Shown here: positions 56,826 through 64,000 of the stretch, piece by piece
How positions within the stretch are numbered: position 1 is the stretch's first letter
Layout of the letters: the number at the start of each line of letters is the position of its first letter
Source: DATLXU01 sp035575515
GTDB lineage: Bacteria > Acidobacteriota > Blastocatellia > UBA7656
DNA length: 64,000 nucleotides
Assembly: GCA_035575515.1 (NCBI GenBank)
Contig: DATLXU010000109.1
Coordinates: 1 to 64,000, forward strand
Direction of reading: 5' to 3'
Program-made: the position numbers and the translations under genes
The notes under the pieces: model-generated
The model's input: the letters and a program-made list of their open reading frames with translations, nothing else
Told to the model about the DNA's origin: nothing
Databases searched by the model: none

Positions 56826-59141
56826 TTACCTGTCTAATTCTCCCGCCACGATGTTGTAGCTGCCGAGCGCCGCAATCGCATCGGCGACAAGATGGCCTTC
56901 GATCATCTTCGGGTAAGCCGCAAACAACGGGAAGCACGTCCCGCGACAGTGCACGCGCCACGGGCGCATCGAGCCGTCGCTTACGATGTAAAATCCAAGC
57001 TCGCCGTTGGCGGCTTCCGTGTAGCCATAGACTTCACCCGGCGGCGGTTGTATCCCGTGCATAACCAGCTTGAAGTGATTCATCAGGTCTTCGATGTTGG
57101 TATAGACGCCGCGCTTGGGCGGAAGCGTAATCCTTCTGTCATCAACCTGCACTGGCCCTTCAGGCAAATTCTCAAGCGCCTGATGGACGATTCTCAGGCT
57201 CTGCCGCATCTCTTCCATTCGCACTAGGTACCTGTCATACAGATCGCCGCGATTGCCTACCGGCACCTCAAAATCGAAATCGTCGTAGCCCGAATAAGGA
57301 TGATTCTGGCGAATGTCGTAAGGCACGCCCGCCGCGCGCAGCATCGGCCCCGTGAATCCCCAGTCAATCGCATCCTTCGCGCTGATTTCAGTCACGCCAA
57401 CCGCGCGCTGTTTGAACAGGCGATTGTTCGTGTTCAGCTTGTGAACATCGTCAATATATCGCGGCAACCGCTTCAAGACTTCGCGGCAGCGCGGAATGAA
57501 ATCCTTCGGAATGTCCGAAGCAAGCCCGCCCACGCGAACATAGCTAACCATCATCCGCACGCCTGCGGTCATTTCGAGCAGATCATAAATCTCTTCGCGC
57601 GGCTCGAACGTGTACCAGAAATTCGTTATCGCGCCCAGATCAACGAGGTTCGTCCCGATGCAGACCATGTGATCCATTATGCGCGAAAGCTCTCCGAGTA
57701 TGATGCGAATGTACTGCGCTCGCTTCGGCGCTTCGATGCCCAGCAGCTTTTCAACCGCGCACGCATAGCCGACGTTGTTCAGAAACGACGACATGTAATT
57801 CAGGCGATCCGTGTACGGGATGACCTGATTCCATTGATGTGTTTCGGCCATCTTCTCGAAACAGCGGTGCAGGTAGCCTATCTCAACATCCGCCTCGACA
57901 ATCTTTTCGCCGTCTAATCGGCAGACGATGCGAAGCGTGCCGTGCGTGGCCGGATGCGACGGGCCTATGTTGACAATCGTAGGCTCAGGCGCAAGGCGAT
58001 CTTGCTCGTGACCTTCCCATCGAGTCTTGTATTCAATCGGCAATTTGTAATCGCGCGAAAGCGGCGTTCGCGCGCCGGGATCGTGGTCTTTGCGCAGCGC
58101 GTGGCCGACGAATTCTTCGTGCGTGAGGATGCGGCGCAGGTCTGGATGATTACGGAAGCGAATGCCGAACATATCGAATGTCTCACGCTCCCACCAGTTC
58201 GCCGTCTTCCACACAGACGAGACGGAGTCAATTTCAGGAGCCGACTCCGCAAGCGGGACCTTAACGCGCGCGCGATGGCCGTGATCTATCGAGTAGAGGT
58301 GATAGACGACGTTGAATCGCTCTTCGCGTTTCTTTTCAGGATAGCCGAGATAATCCGCGCCCGTGATCGTGCTGAGCAGATCGAATTTAGTCGTTGGCTC
58401 TTCTTTGAGCGCGCGGCAGATTTCCGTTATGCGGTCAGGCCGAACGGTGATTGCGAGGTCGCCGCGAAAATCGTTTACGTCGAGAATTTCTTCTTTGAAT
58501 CGGCCCTCCAAAAAACTGACGACTGGATTCTTGGGCGAAGCAGGCTCGCGCGTGATTTGAACCAGATGCATAGCCTCGCGCGCCTGCTGTTCAGCGAGCA
58601 GCAACGGCTTTGGCGCGCTCTCGGTTATCTCTTTGCGCATACGCTCGCGCAACTGCTCACGCGCTTCGGCGTCGAGGATTGATTCCTTCTCGATCTCTTT
58701 TTGAATCATCATGACGGCCTGAAGCACGCCTTCAGGCGTAGGAGGGCAGCCCGGTATATAAACGTCAACGGGGATGAATTCGTCAATGCCCTGCACGACG
58801 TGATAAGCGCGATAGAAGCCGCCCGAAGTCGCGCACGCGCCCATCGAGATGACCCACTTCGGCTCAGGCATCTGGTCGTAGATTTTTTTCATGACCGGAA
58901 CCATCTTATCGGTGATGGTTCCCATTACGAGCATCAAATCGGATTGACGAGGCGAGAAGCGCACGACCTCAGCGCCGAATCGCGCAAGGTCGTAGTGGGC
59001 CGAGACAACTGACATGAACTCAATGGCGCAGCAGGCCGTGCCGAACGGCATAGGCCAGAGCGACCCCTTGCGCGCCCAGTTGGCAAGCGCGCTCACTGTC
59101 GTGGTGATTATGTTTTCGCCAACCTTCGATTCAACAGCCAT
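56826..59141 (-). CDS. nuoBCD: NADH-quinone oxidoreductase NuoB-NuoC-NuoD triple fusion
   Basis: A 771-residue fusion of three complex I subunits. NuoB (about 1-155) carries the N2 cluster ligands in FGTACCAIEFM, GACATSGG and IPGCPPTPE. A charged linker with IQKEIEKES... follows (about 155-205). NuoC (about 205-355) shows RFNVVYHLYSID and WWERETFDMFGIRFRNHPDLRRIL. NuoD (about 375-771) contains IGPSHPATHGTLRI, HRCFEKMAETHQWNQVIPYTDRL and the C-terminal end YPKMIEGHLVADAIAALGSYNIVAGELDR (cited as AIAALGSYNIV). E. coli fuses only C and D; the B part joined as well is less usual. First gene of the operon. NuoA, H and J-N are not here. Confidence 0.96.
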   Translation of the reverse strand: MAVESKVGENIITTTVSALANWARKGSLWPMPFGTACCAIEFMSVVSAHYDLARFGAEVVRFSPRQSDLMLVMGTITDKMVPVMKKIYDQMPEPKWVISMGACATSGGFYRAYHVVQGIDEFIPVDVYIPGCPPTPEGVLQAVMMIQKEIEKESILDAEAREQLRERMRKEITESAPKPLLLAEQQAREAMHLVQITREPASPKNPVVSFLEGRFKEEILDVNDFRGDLAITVRPDRITEICRALKEEPTTKFDLLSTITGADYLGYPEKKREERFNVVYHLYSIDHGHRARVKVPLAESAPEIDSVSSVWKTANWWERETFDMFGIRFRNHPDLRRILTHEEFVGHALRKDHDPGARTPLSRDYKLPIEYKTRWEGHEQDRLAPEPTIVNIGPSHPATHGTLRIVCRLDGEKIVEADVEIGYLHRCFEKMAETHQWNQVIPYTDRLNYMSSFLNNVGYACAVEKLLGIEAPKRAQYIRIILGELSRIMDHMVCIGTNLVDLGAITNFWYTFEPREEIYDLLEMTAGVRMMVSYVRVGGLASDIPKDFIPRCREVLKRLPRYIDDVHKLNTNNRLFKQRAVGVTEISAKDAIDWGFTGPMLRAAGVPYDIRQNHPYSGYDDFDFEVPVGNRGDLYDRYLVRMEEMRQSLRIVHQALENLPEGPVQVDDRRITLPPKRGVYTNIEDLMNHFKLVMHGIQPPPGEVYGYTEAANGELGFYIVSDGSMRPWRVHCRGTCFPLFAAYPKMIEGHLVADAIAALGSYNIVAGELDR

Positions 59142-59227
59142 TAGTAACTCTCTTTCTTAAATGAAAGCCGCGCGCGGCGGCGCTCGTCTGATTGGCTTCA
59201 AATACCATTGCAATAAGTCCTAAAAAA

Positions 59228-59256
59228 ATCTTATCGCCCGCATGGAGTCGAGTCAA
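59228..59256 (-). promoter_or_regulatory. Candidate sigma-70 promoter of the nuo operon
   Basis: On the minus strand TTGACT (complement of 59251-59256), 17 bases, TAAGAT (complement of 59228-59233), giving a leader of about 80 bases to nuoBCD. The rest of 59142-59444 holds no gene. Confidence 0.55.
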
Positions 59257-59444
59257 ATTATCGCTTTTTTTCAGAATGCTGCTTTTCGAATCGGCTCAAG
59301 TCTGGTTCCCATAGCGACGATTTCAGCATCCAGGCGCAACGATTGAATCTACAGACTGGATTCAACGTTGTCAACGAACGCGCACAAGGCAAGCTGTCCA
59401 CAGATGTCAATTAAATCTGATTATATCATCGCGCAGTTTGAAAG

Positions 59445-59846
59445 CTAGGCGGGAAGGACCGTCACGACGATTTGCCTTTCGCGCGGGCCGTTCGATTCGA
59501 CAAGCAAGACGCGCTGCCACGTTCCGAGCCGCAGCTTCCCTTTTTGAATGGGAACCGTGAGGCTCGCGCCGATGATTGAGCTAATCATATGGTCGGGCGC
59601 GTGACTCGGATCATGCGCGTGGCGGAACTTTATTTCGGGAATCATCTGCACGAGCGTATCCATCAAGTCTTCGTCCGTGCCTTCGATTGCTTCGCCCGTT
59701 GTGAGTCCCGCAGTCGTGTGCGCGACGAAGATGTTGCACAGACCATCATGGATTTCTGTTTGCGCGACGAACTTCTCAACACGGTCGGTTATGTCCAACA
59801 CCTGCTTGTCGTGTCGAGTGGAGATGGTGATTTCAGTTGTAGGCAT
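59445..59846 (-). CDS. yjbQ: YjbQ family protein (UPF0047)
   Basis: A 133-residue YjbQ/UPF0047 protein, a family reported to have weak thiamine phosphate synthase activity. Family motifs: GLCNIFVAHTTAGLTTGE near 36-53 with conserved His, then DLMDTLVQMIP, and the C-terminal LGTWQRVLLVESNGPRERQIVVTV. Length is standard. No thiamine riboswitch was seen. It lies nine bases after an OsmC gene on the same strand and likely shares its transcript. Confidence 0.92.
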   Translation of the reverse strand: MPTTEITISTRHDKQVLDITDRVEKFVAQTEIHDGLCNIFVAHTTAGLTTGEAIEGTDEDLMDTLVQMIPEIKFRHAHDPSHAPDHMISSIIGASLTVPIQKGKLRLGTWQRVLLVESNGPRERQIVVTVLPA

Positions 59847-59855
59847 GGCGCACCT

Positions 59856-60275
59856 TCAATCCATAAAATCAACTATTGAGATTTCTGACGTGAGTGTGCG
59901 ATGGACGGGGCATTTCTGGGCTATCTCAAGCAATCGCGCTTTCTGCTCATCGGTGAGCGGCCCTGTCACGGAGATGTATCTTTCGATGCGGTTAATCTGT
60001 CCCTGCTTGGTCGCGCACTCTTTGCAGTCCTCAGCGTGAATGCGCGAATTTCTGAGGCTCACTTCAACTTTTTCGAGAGGCCAGCCCTTTCGCCGCGCGT
60101 AGATTTGCAGCGTCATCGAAGTGCAAGCGCCGAGCGCAGCGAGCAGCAGCGAATACGGATCAGGCCCGGCGTCGCTTCCGCCAACATCTTTCGGCTCATC
60201 TGCAATCAGCGTGTGCGACCCGGCGGTTATCTCCTGCTTCAAATAATCAACCGACTTGACGATTACTTCGGCCAT
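59856..60275 (-). CDS. OsmC family protein, second copy
   Basis: A 139-residue OsmC-like protein with the SLLLAALGACTSMTLQIYARRKGW segment, cited as LGACTSMTLQIYARRKGWPL, carrying the first Cys near residue 50, and CPVHRTL with the second Cys near 123. The middle has HAEDCKECATKQGQINRIERYISVTG, as in the E. coli YhfA/redox-type subgroup, which differs from the copy at 37727. It probably reduces peroxides. Upstream of yjbQ by nine bases. Confidence 0.88.
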   Translation of the reverse strand: MAEVIVKSVDYLKQEITAGSHTLIADEPKDVGGSDAGPDPYSLLLAALGACTSMTLQIYARRKGWPLEKVEVSLRNSRIHAEDCKECATKQGQINRIERYISVTGPLTDEQKARLLEIAQKCPVHRTLTSEISIVDFMD

Positions 60276-60322
60276 AAGCGCCCTCCTTCATTTATGCACA
60301 AAGAAACACGAAGCAATAACGA

Positions 60323-61702
60323 TCAATCGTTCGTGCTCTTTGTGCCCTTTGTAGATGGAACCTTATCCCTTTTTGTCGGCTTGTAATACTTTTTCCCGCG
60401 CAGGTATTCGGGCAGACACTCCATCTCGTCGGCGCGGCCCGATTCAAACAGGTGCGAGTATTGATAACCCTGCCCGTAACCGAATTGCTTCATCAGCGAA
60501 GTCGGCGCGTTGCGCAGGTGCATCGGCACAGGCTCGCGCTCGGTTTCCATCGCGTCGCGCTGCGCGGCTATGTATGCCTCAATCACTGCGTTTGATTTCG
60601 GCGCGAGCGCAAGATAAATCGTTGCCTCAGTTAGATGCAGCTTCGCTTCCGGTAGTCCCACGAAATGCGTCGCCTGCATCGCCGCTACTGCAATCGTTAG
60701 CGCAGCAGGGTCAGCCAATCCTATGTCTTCCGAAGCGAGAATGACCAGTCGCCTTGCGACAAACATCGGGTCTTCGCCCGACTCAAGCATTCGCGCCAGC
60801 CAGTAGACCGCCGCGTCTGCGTCAGAGTTGCGAACCGATTTGATGAATGCAGAAATCAGATTGTAATGTTCTTCGCCCGCTTTGTCGTATCGAAGAGCGG
60901 CGCGCTGCATTGCCTCGCGCAGAACTTCTTCAGTTATAAATCGCGCGCCGATGCCGTCAGGCTCAGCAATTGAAACGGCAAGCTCAAGCGTGTTCAATGC
61001 GACTCGCGCATCGCCCGACGCGTATGCGGCTATTGTGCGCAGCACGTCATCAGGCGCGTCAACCCGAACATCGCCAAGGCCGCGCTCTTTATCTTCAAGC
61101 GCTCGCTTAAGTATCAAGATGATGTGCTCGACCGATAGCGGCTCAAGCACAAAGACTTTCGAGCGCGACAACAATGCCGAGTTCACTTCAAACGAAGGGT
61201 TTTCGGTCGTCGCGCCAATCAGAATTATCGTTCCGTTTTCAACGTAAGGAAGAAACGCATCCTGCTGAGCTTTGTTGAAGCGATGAATCTCGTCAATGAA
61301 GACGACTGTGCGGCGGCCCGACTGGCGGCGGTAGTCTGCGGCTTCAGCCATCACCTGCCGGACTTCTTTGATGCCGGATGAGACTGCGCTGAAGGGAACA
61401 AATCGCGCGGCGGTACTCTGTGCGATGAGGCTCGCAAGCGTGGTCTTTCCCGTGCCCGGAGGTCCCCAGAAGATGAGCGATTGAAGGCGGTCTTCTTCGA
61501 TCATCTTTCGGAGCGCGCGGCCCGGCCCGATGATCTTTTCCTGACCCACGAATTCATCGAGTGTGCGCGGGCGCATGCGGTCTGCAAGCGGGCGCGCATT
61601 GAGCAGGCCATCAAACGAAGGCTCAGCCTCTTCCTGCTCGTCAAACAGACCGCCAGCAAGCTCGCGAGTAGCTTTCAATGTCGCCTTCTTGAGTCTCGGC
61701 AT
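60323..61702 (-). CDS. rarA: Replication-associated recombination protein A (RarA/MgsA)
   Basis: A 459-residue AAA+ protein of the RarA/WRNIP1 family, which acts at stalled replication forks. ATG at 61702 has AGGGAG before it; the frame to 61735 lacks a site. Motifs: RPRTLDEFVGQEKI, Walker A GPPGTGKTT, Walker B VFIDEIHRFNK, sensor GATTENPSFEVN, and the C-terminal MgsA domain with HYNLISAFIKSVRNSDADAA, cited as AFIKSVRNSDADAAVYWLAR, then FGYGQGYQYSH near the end. It adds to the many repair genes in this window. Confidence 0.95.
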   Translation of the reverse strand: MPRLKKATLKATRELAGGLFDEQEEAEPSFDGLLNARPLADRMRPRTLDEFVGQEKIIGPGRALRKMIEEDRLQSLIFWGPPGTGKTTLASLIAQSTAARFVPFSAVSSGIKEVRQVMAEAADYRRQSGRRTVVFIDEIHRFNKAQQDAFLPYVENGTIILIGATTENPSFEVNSALLSRSKVFVLEPLSVEHIILILKRALEDKERGLGDVRVDAPDDVLRTIAAYASGDARVALNTLELAVSIAEPDGIGARFITEEVLREAMQRAALRYDKAGEEHYNLISAFIKSVRNSDADAAVYWLARMLESGEDPMFVARRLVILASEDIGLADPAALTIAVAAMQATHFVGLPEAKLHLTEATIYLALAPKSNAVIEAYIAAQRDAMETEREPVPMHLRNAPTSLMKQFGYGQGYQYSHLFESGRADEMECLPEYLRGKKYYKPTKRDKVPSTKGTKSTND

Positions 61703-61855
61703 AATCGCTCCCTTTTGAAATAGTAATGTCCACATAGCTTATTTATCAATCGAGCGGAATAGTTGCCCGATTCTCCCTGCGCTTAGATGCAACGGCGGGC
61801 TAAAAGATAGCGTCATAATTGACGCGCGGCGCGCGGCGCTGCTAGGATGGATTCG

Positions 61856-61885
61856 TTGACAGGCATTCCTCTCGTTTGTTAACGT
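61856..61885 (+). promoter_or_regulatory. Possible promoter of the lipoprotein gene
   Basis: A perfect TTGACA (61856-61861) followed, 17-18 bases on, by TTAACG/TAACGT, a weak -10. It lies about 65-90 bases before the GTG start at 61950. Confidence 0.35.
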
Positions 61886-61949
61886 TTAAGTTTGCTTCAA
61901 TAGCGATGGCGGCCTCTGTCTGTTGCGCTTTTTCTCGGAGTAACTGATC

Positions 61950-62987
61950 GTGAAAGGTTTTCGCGTCCTCACTATTTTGGTCCTAGCCCTTGGGCTGTTA
62001 ACGTCAGCCTGCATTAAGAAGGTGGCTGTCAATGAAGTGCTGCCCATCAAAGCAACACTGACCACTGATGAGCTGATTAATCGCATAAACACATACGCCG
62101 AAGTGCAAACATTCTCGGCAGATTCATACTTTCAAGTCATCAATTACTTTACGAAAGACGTGACGAAGGCCGACCAGTTCCCTGCCGCCATCGGCAAGCT
62201 CCGATTGAAAAGACCTGAAAATATTCGCGTTCAAGTCACCGCACCGGTTGTCGGGAAAAAAGTTGCGGATATGTTCAGCAATGGCGAGGGATTCAAGCTC
62301 GCAGTTTTTTACCCGGACGACAAACGAAGTTTTATCTACGGCAGCAATGTGAAAGAGATCGAGCGCATGGGCGCCGAAGAGGTTATGGATGTCAAAGACA
62401 AAGACATTCAGCGAGCGGGCGGACTGGTCAACATGCGGCCTCAGCACATCACCGATGCATTCTTGATAAAGCCGATTACGGATCGCACAAGCGTCTTTAG
62501 GGAAGAAGTCCGTCAAACGGAGCCTTTGCCCGGCAGGAAAGACCGCTTGATTGAACGCAGCTATTACGTCATTTATGTTTTTGAGAAAAACGAACAGGGA
62601 AATTCTGAACTGAGACGCAAGTTCTGGTTTGATCGCACGCAAGGAAATGCTCCCCTCGTCCGCCAGCAGACATTCGAGAACGGAAATGGCAGGCTCGCAA
62701 GCGACATAACCTATTCGGAATGGCACACGGTCGCCGGCACAAATCGCGAGTGGTTCGGCATCGCCGCGGTCGACCGCCGCGCCGACGGTTACAAGCTCGT
62801 GCTCGATATGGATAAAGAGACGATTGAGCTTAACGGCGATTTGCCTGAAACCGTTTTTCAGCTTGAGAACACGGATCACCTGAAGGAGATCAACATGGAC
62901 GAGCCGCGAAAGACGAATGCAGAAACAGTGCCGAAAGCTCCCGCCAGTCAGAAACAAAAACCTAACTCGCTTATGCCGAAGCATTGA
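61950..62987 (+). CDS. Lipoprotein, LolA/LolB-like or outer-membrane sorting-type
   Basis: A 345-residue lipoprotein. The start is GTG with CGGAG upstream; the signal MKGFRVLTILVLALGLLTSAC ends in a lipobox (LTSA-C). The body has a LolA/LolB-like half-barrel character: strands such as FSADSYFQVINYFT, GKLRLKRPENIRVQVTAPVVGKKVADMFSNGEGFKLAV (in parts) and YYVIYVFEKN. The C-terminus is Lys/Pro-rich. It is followed after three bases by an ABC permease of MacB type, so the two probably form an export system, in which the lipoprotein binds hydrophobic cargo. I cannot name the family with certainty. Confidence 0.65.
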   Translation: MKGFRVLTILVLALGLLTSACIKKVAVNEVLPIKATLTTDELINRINTYAEVQTFSADSYFQVINYFTKDVTKADQFPAAIGKLRLKRPENIRVQVTAPVVGKKVADMFSNGEGFKLAVFYPDDKRSFIYGSNVKEIERMGAEEVMDVKDKDIQRAGGLVNMRPQHITDAFLIKPITDRTSVFREEVRQTEPLPGRKDRLIERSYYVIYVFEKNEQGNSELRRKFWFDRTQGNAPLVRQQTFENGNGRLASDITYSEWHTVAGTNREWFGIAAVDRRADGYKLVLDMDKETIELNGDLPETVFQLENTDHLKEINMDEPRKTNAETVPKAPASQKQKPNSLMPKH

Positions 62988-62990
62988 GAG

Positions 62991-64000
62991 ATGGACAGCC
63001 TCATTGTAGCCAACATAAAACAACGCCCGCTTCGCACCGCGATTGCTATCATAGGCGTCGCCTTGGGTGTTATTCTGGTGGTGCTCTTTGTGGGACTCGC
63101 GCGCGGACTTATGCGCGATGCGGCAGAGCGACAATCGAATGTTGACGCCGAAATACGCTTCTTCGCCAAAGGTGATTCCGTCTTTGGCGCAAATCCTTTG
63201 ATGCTTCGCGCGGGTCTTGCCAAAGAGTTCGTCGAAGGTAGACCTGAAACCGTGGCAACTGATGATGCAGGCAACCCGATAAAACTGGCTGACGGCTCGG
63301 TTGTGAAAATTCCTGCGAAGCCGAAGATCGAAGGCATTGCAGCGGCCTCTCCCGTTGGCGAATGGGTCAAGCCGAGCGTCGCAGGCATAGGATTTGAGCT
63401 TATTGACGGCATTGATTACTTGAGCTTCACCCAGACCACTCAATTGAAGATAGTCGAAGGCGACCCACTTGGCGACGGGCGCTCGATCAATCCGAAGTAC
63501 AACACGCGATACGAAGCCATCGTTGATCGCTACTACGCCGAAAACAACAAGTCAATTGATGGCCAGCCTGTCAAAGTCGGTAGCCGTATTGACTTGTTGG
63601 GGCACGAATTCACGGTGGTCGGCATCTACGAGCCTTCGATGCTTGCGCGCGTCAAGATTCCGCTCTACACGATGCAGGAATTACTGGGCGGCGCCGACAA
63701 CGCCGAAAATTGCACTTTCATAATGGTCAAGTGCATCAAGCCTGAGATGGCGCAGCAGGTCATCGCAGATTTGAAAAAGAATTACCCGGATGCAACGGTC
63801 GTGCACACGAGCGAGATACCCGCACTCTACTCGCAGGGCATCGGTCCAGTCGAAGTTTTTCTAAATGTAGTCATCGGGCTTGCTCTTGTGATAAGCACGC
63901 TCGTGATACTGCTCGGAATGTACACGACGATAATCGAGCGCACGCGCGAAATTGGAATATTGAAAAGTCTCGGCGCGTCGAAGCGATTCATCGTGATGGC
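62991..64000 (+). CDS. MacB/FtsX-type ABC transporter permease (partial)
   Basis: An open frame starting at 62991 (ATG, three bases after the lipoprotein stop) and running off the window; at least 336 residues are visible. It starts MDSLIVANIKQRPLRTAIAIIG with a membrane helix (IAIIGVALGVILVVLFVGLARG), then a large periplasmic MacB-type domain (about 45-275), then a helix (VVIGLALVISTLVILLGMYTT) and the coupling motif ERTREIGILKSLGASKRFI of FtsX permeases. The ATPase and further helices lie outside. It probably works with the lipoprotein in lipid or lipoprotein trafficking. Confidence 0.85.
   Translation, partial: MDSLIVANIKQRPLRTAIAIIGVALGVILVVLFVGLARGLMRDAAERQSNVDAEIRFFAKGDSVFGANPLMLRAGLAKEFVEGRPETVATDDAGNPIKLADGSVVKIPAKPKIEGIAAASPVGEWVKPSVAGIGFELIDGIDYLSFTQTTQLKIVEGDPLGDGRSINPKYNTRYEAIVDRYYAENNKSIDGQPVKVGSRIDLLGHEFTVVGIYEPSMLARVKIPLYTMQELLGGADNAENCTFIMVKCIKPEMAQQVIADLKKNYPDATVVHTSEIPALYSQGIGPVEVFLNVVIGLALVISTLVILLGMYTTIIERTREIGILKSLGASKRFIVM

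Noticed and set aside
57300..58682. Two plus-strand open frames of 205 and 246 codons.
   Set aside because: Antisense to nuoBCD, with no motifs.
59847..60322. Thiamine (TPP) riboswitch near yjbQ.
   Set aside because: No TPP aptamer core or long leader is visible; the gap before yjbQ is nine bases.
62124..63443. A 439-codon minus-strand open frame.
   Set aside because: It spans the lipoprotein and ABC permease genes on the other strand; the permease is not seen as complete only because it runs off the window. Composition is shadow-like.

Overview
The window looks like the chromosome of a Gram-negative, respiring, non-model bacterium. An Acidobacteriota member near the Blastocatellia is my best guess. 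The clues are moderate GC, a fused NuoBCD, an AmmeMemoRadiSam enzyme, type IV pilus-like proteins, a fused E1 dehydrogenase and short heptamer repeats between genes. This placement is inference; no rRNA is present. Genes are densely packed on both strands, and the only mobile DNA is decayed remnants and short repeats.

Layout. At 1-0.6 kb there is a broken IS256-type transposase end. At 0.6-11.3 kb lie a bifunctional nuclease, ssb, an NtrC-type regulator, glycerate 2-kinase, a secreted glycine-zipper/peptidoglycan-binding protein, a histidine kinase (likely partner of the regulator) and a long SbcC/Rad50 ATPase. At 11.4-18.0 kb are small unknowns, acyl-CoA dehydrogenase, an SCP2 protein, a second kinase, a pseudopilin, a DUF4112 protein and a secreted EEP phosphatase/nuclease. 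At 18.2-24.8 kb is a genome-maintenance block: a WGR-PARP, an unknown small protein, an SRAP (HMCES/YedK) abasic-site protein, ruvB with a gene relic fused behind it, sbcD, a possible CYTH-like protein and a GNAT acetyltransferase. At 25.2-27.4 kb is an unusual trypsin-like protease fused to an S1/P1-type metal hydrolase domain.

At 27.4-41.5 kb are a DHH phosphoesterase, the AmmeMemoRadiSam radical SAM enzyme, DacB, the fused 2-oxoacid dehydrogenase E1, an HGSNAT-like membrane acyltransferase, tRNA-Ala(CGC), an S9 peptidase, OsmC, a lipoprotein L,D-transpeptidase and a TMTC-like membrane/TPR protein. At 41.6-45.8 kb a three-gene periplasmic redox operon encodes a SCO copper protein, a cytochrome c-binding-protein fusion and a double-SurA/DsbA fusion. 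At 46-50 kb are an FHA-GGDEF protein, ribA and unknowns. At 50-59.2 kb a complex I operon runs on the minus strand: nuoBCD (triple fusion), nuoE, nuoF, a two-gene nucleotidyltransferase module, nuoG, a REP/MITE-like repeat, nuoI, an aspartase-type lyase and two 7Fe ferredoxins. At 59.4-64 kb are YjbQ, a second OsmC, rarA, and a lipoprotein followed by an ABC permease that runs off the end.

Main points of interest: (1) the PARP-unknown-SRAP set; (2) the protease/S1-P1 fusion; (3) the SCO / cytochrome-binding protein / SurA-DsbA operon; (4) heptamer repeat arrays that encode the signal peptide of the SCO protein; (5) a toxin-antitoxin-like gene pair and a palindromic repeat embedded in the nuo operon. 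All functions are read from motifs by eye; no searches were run.
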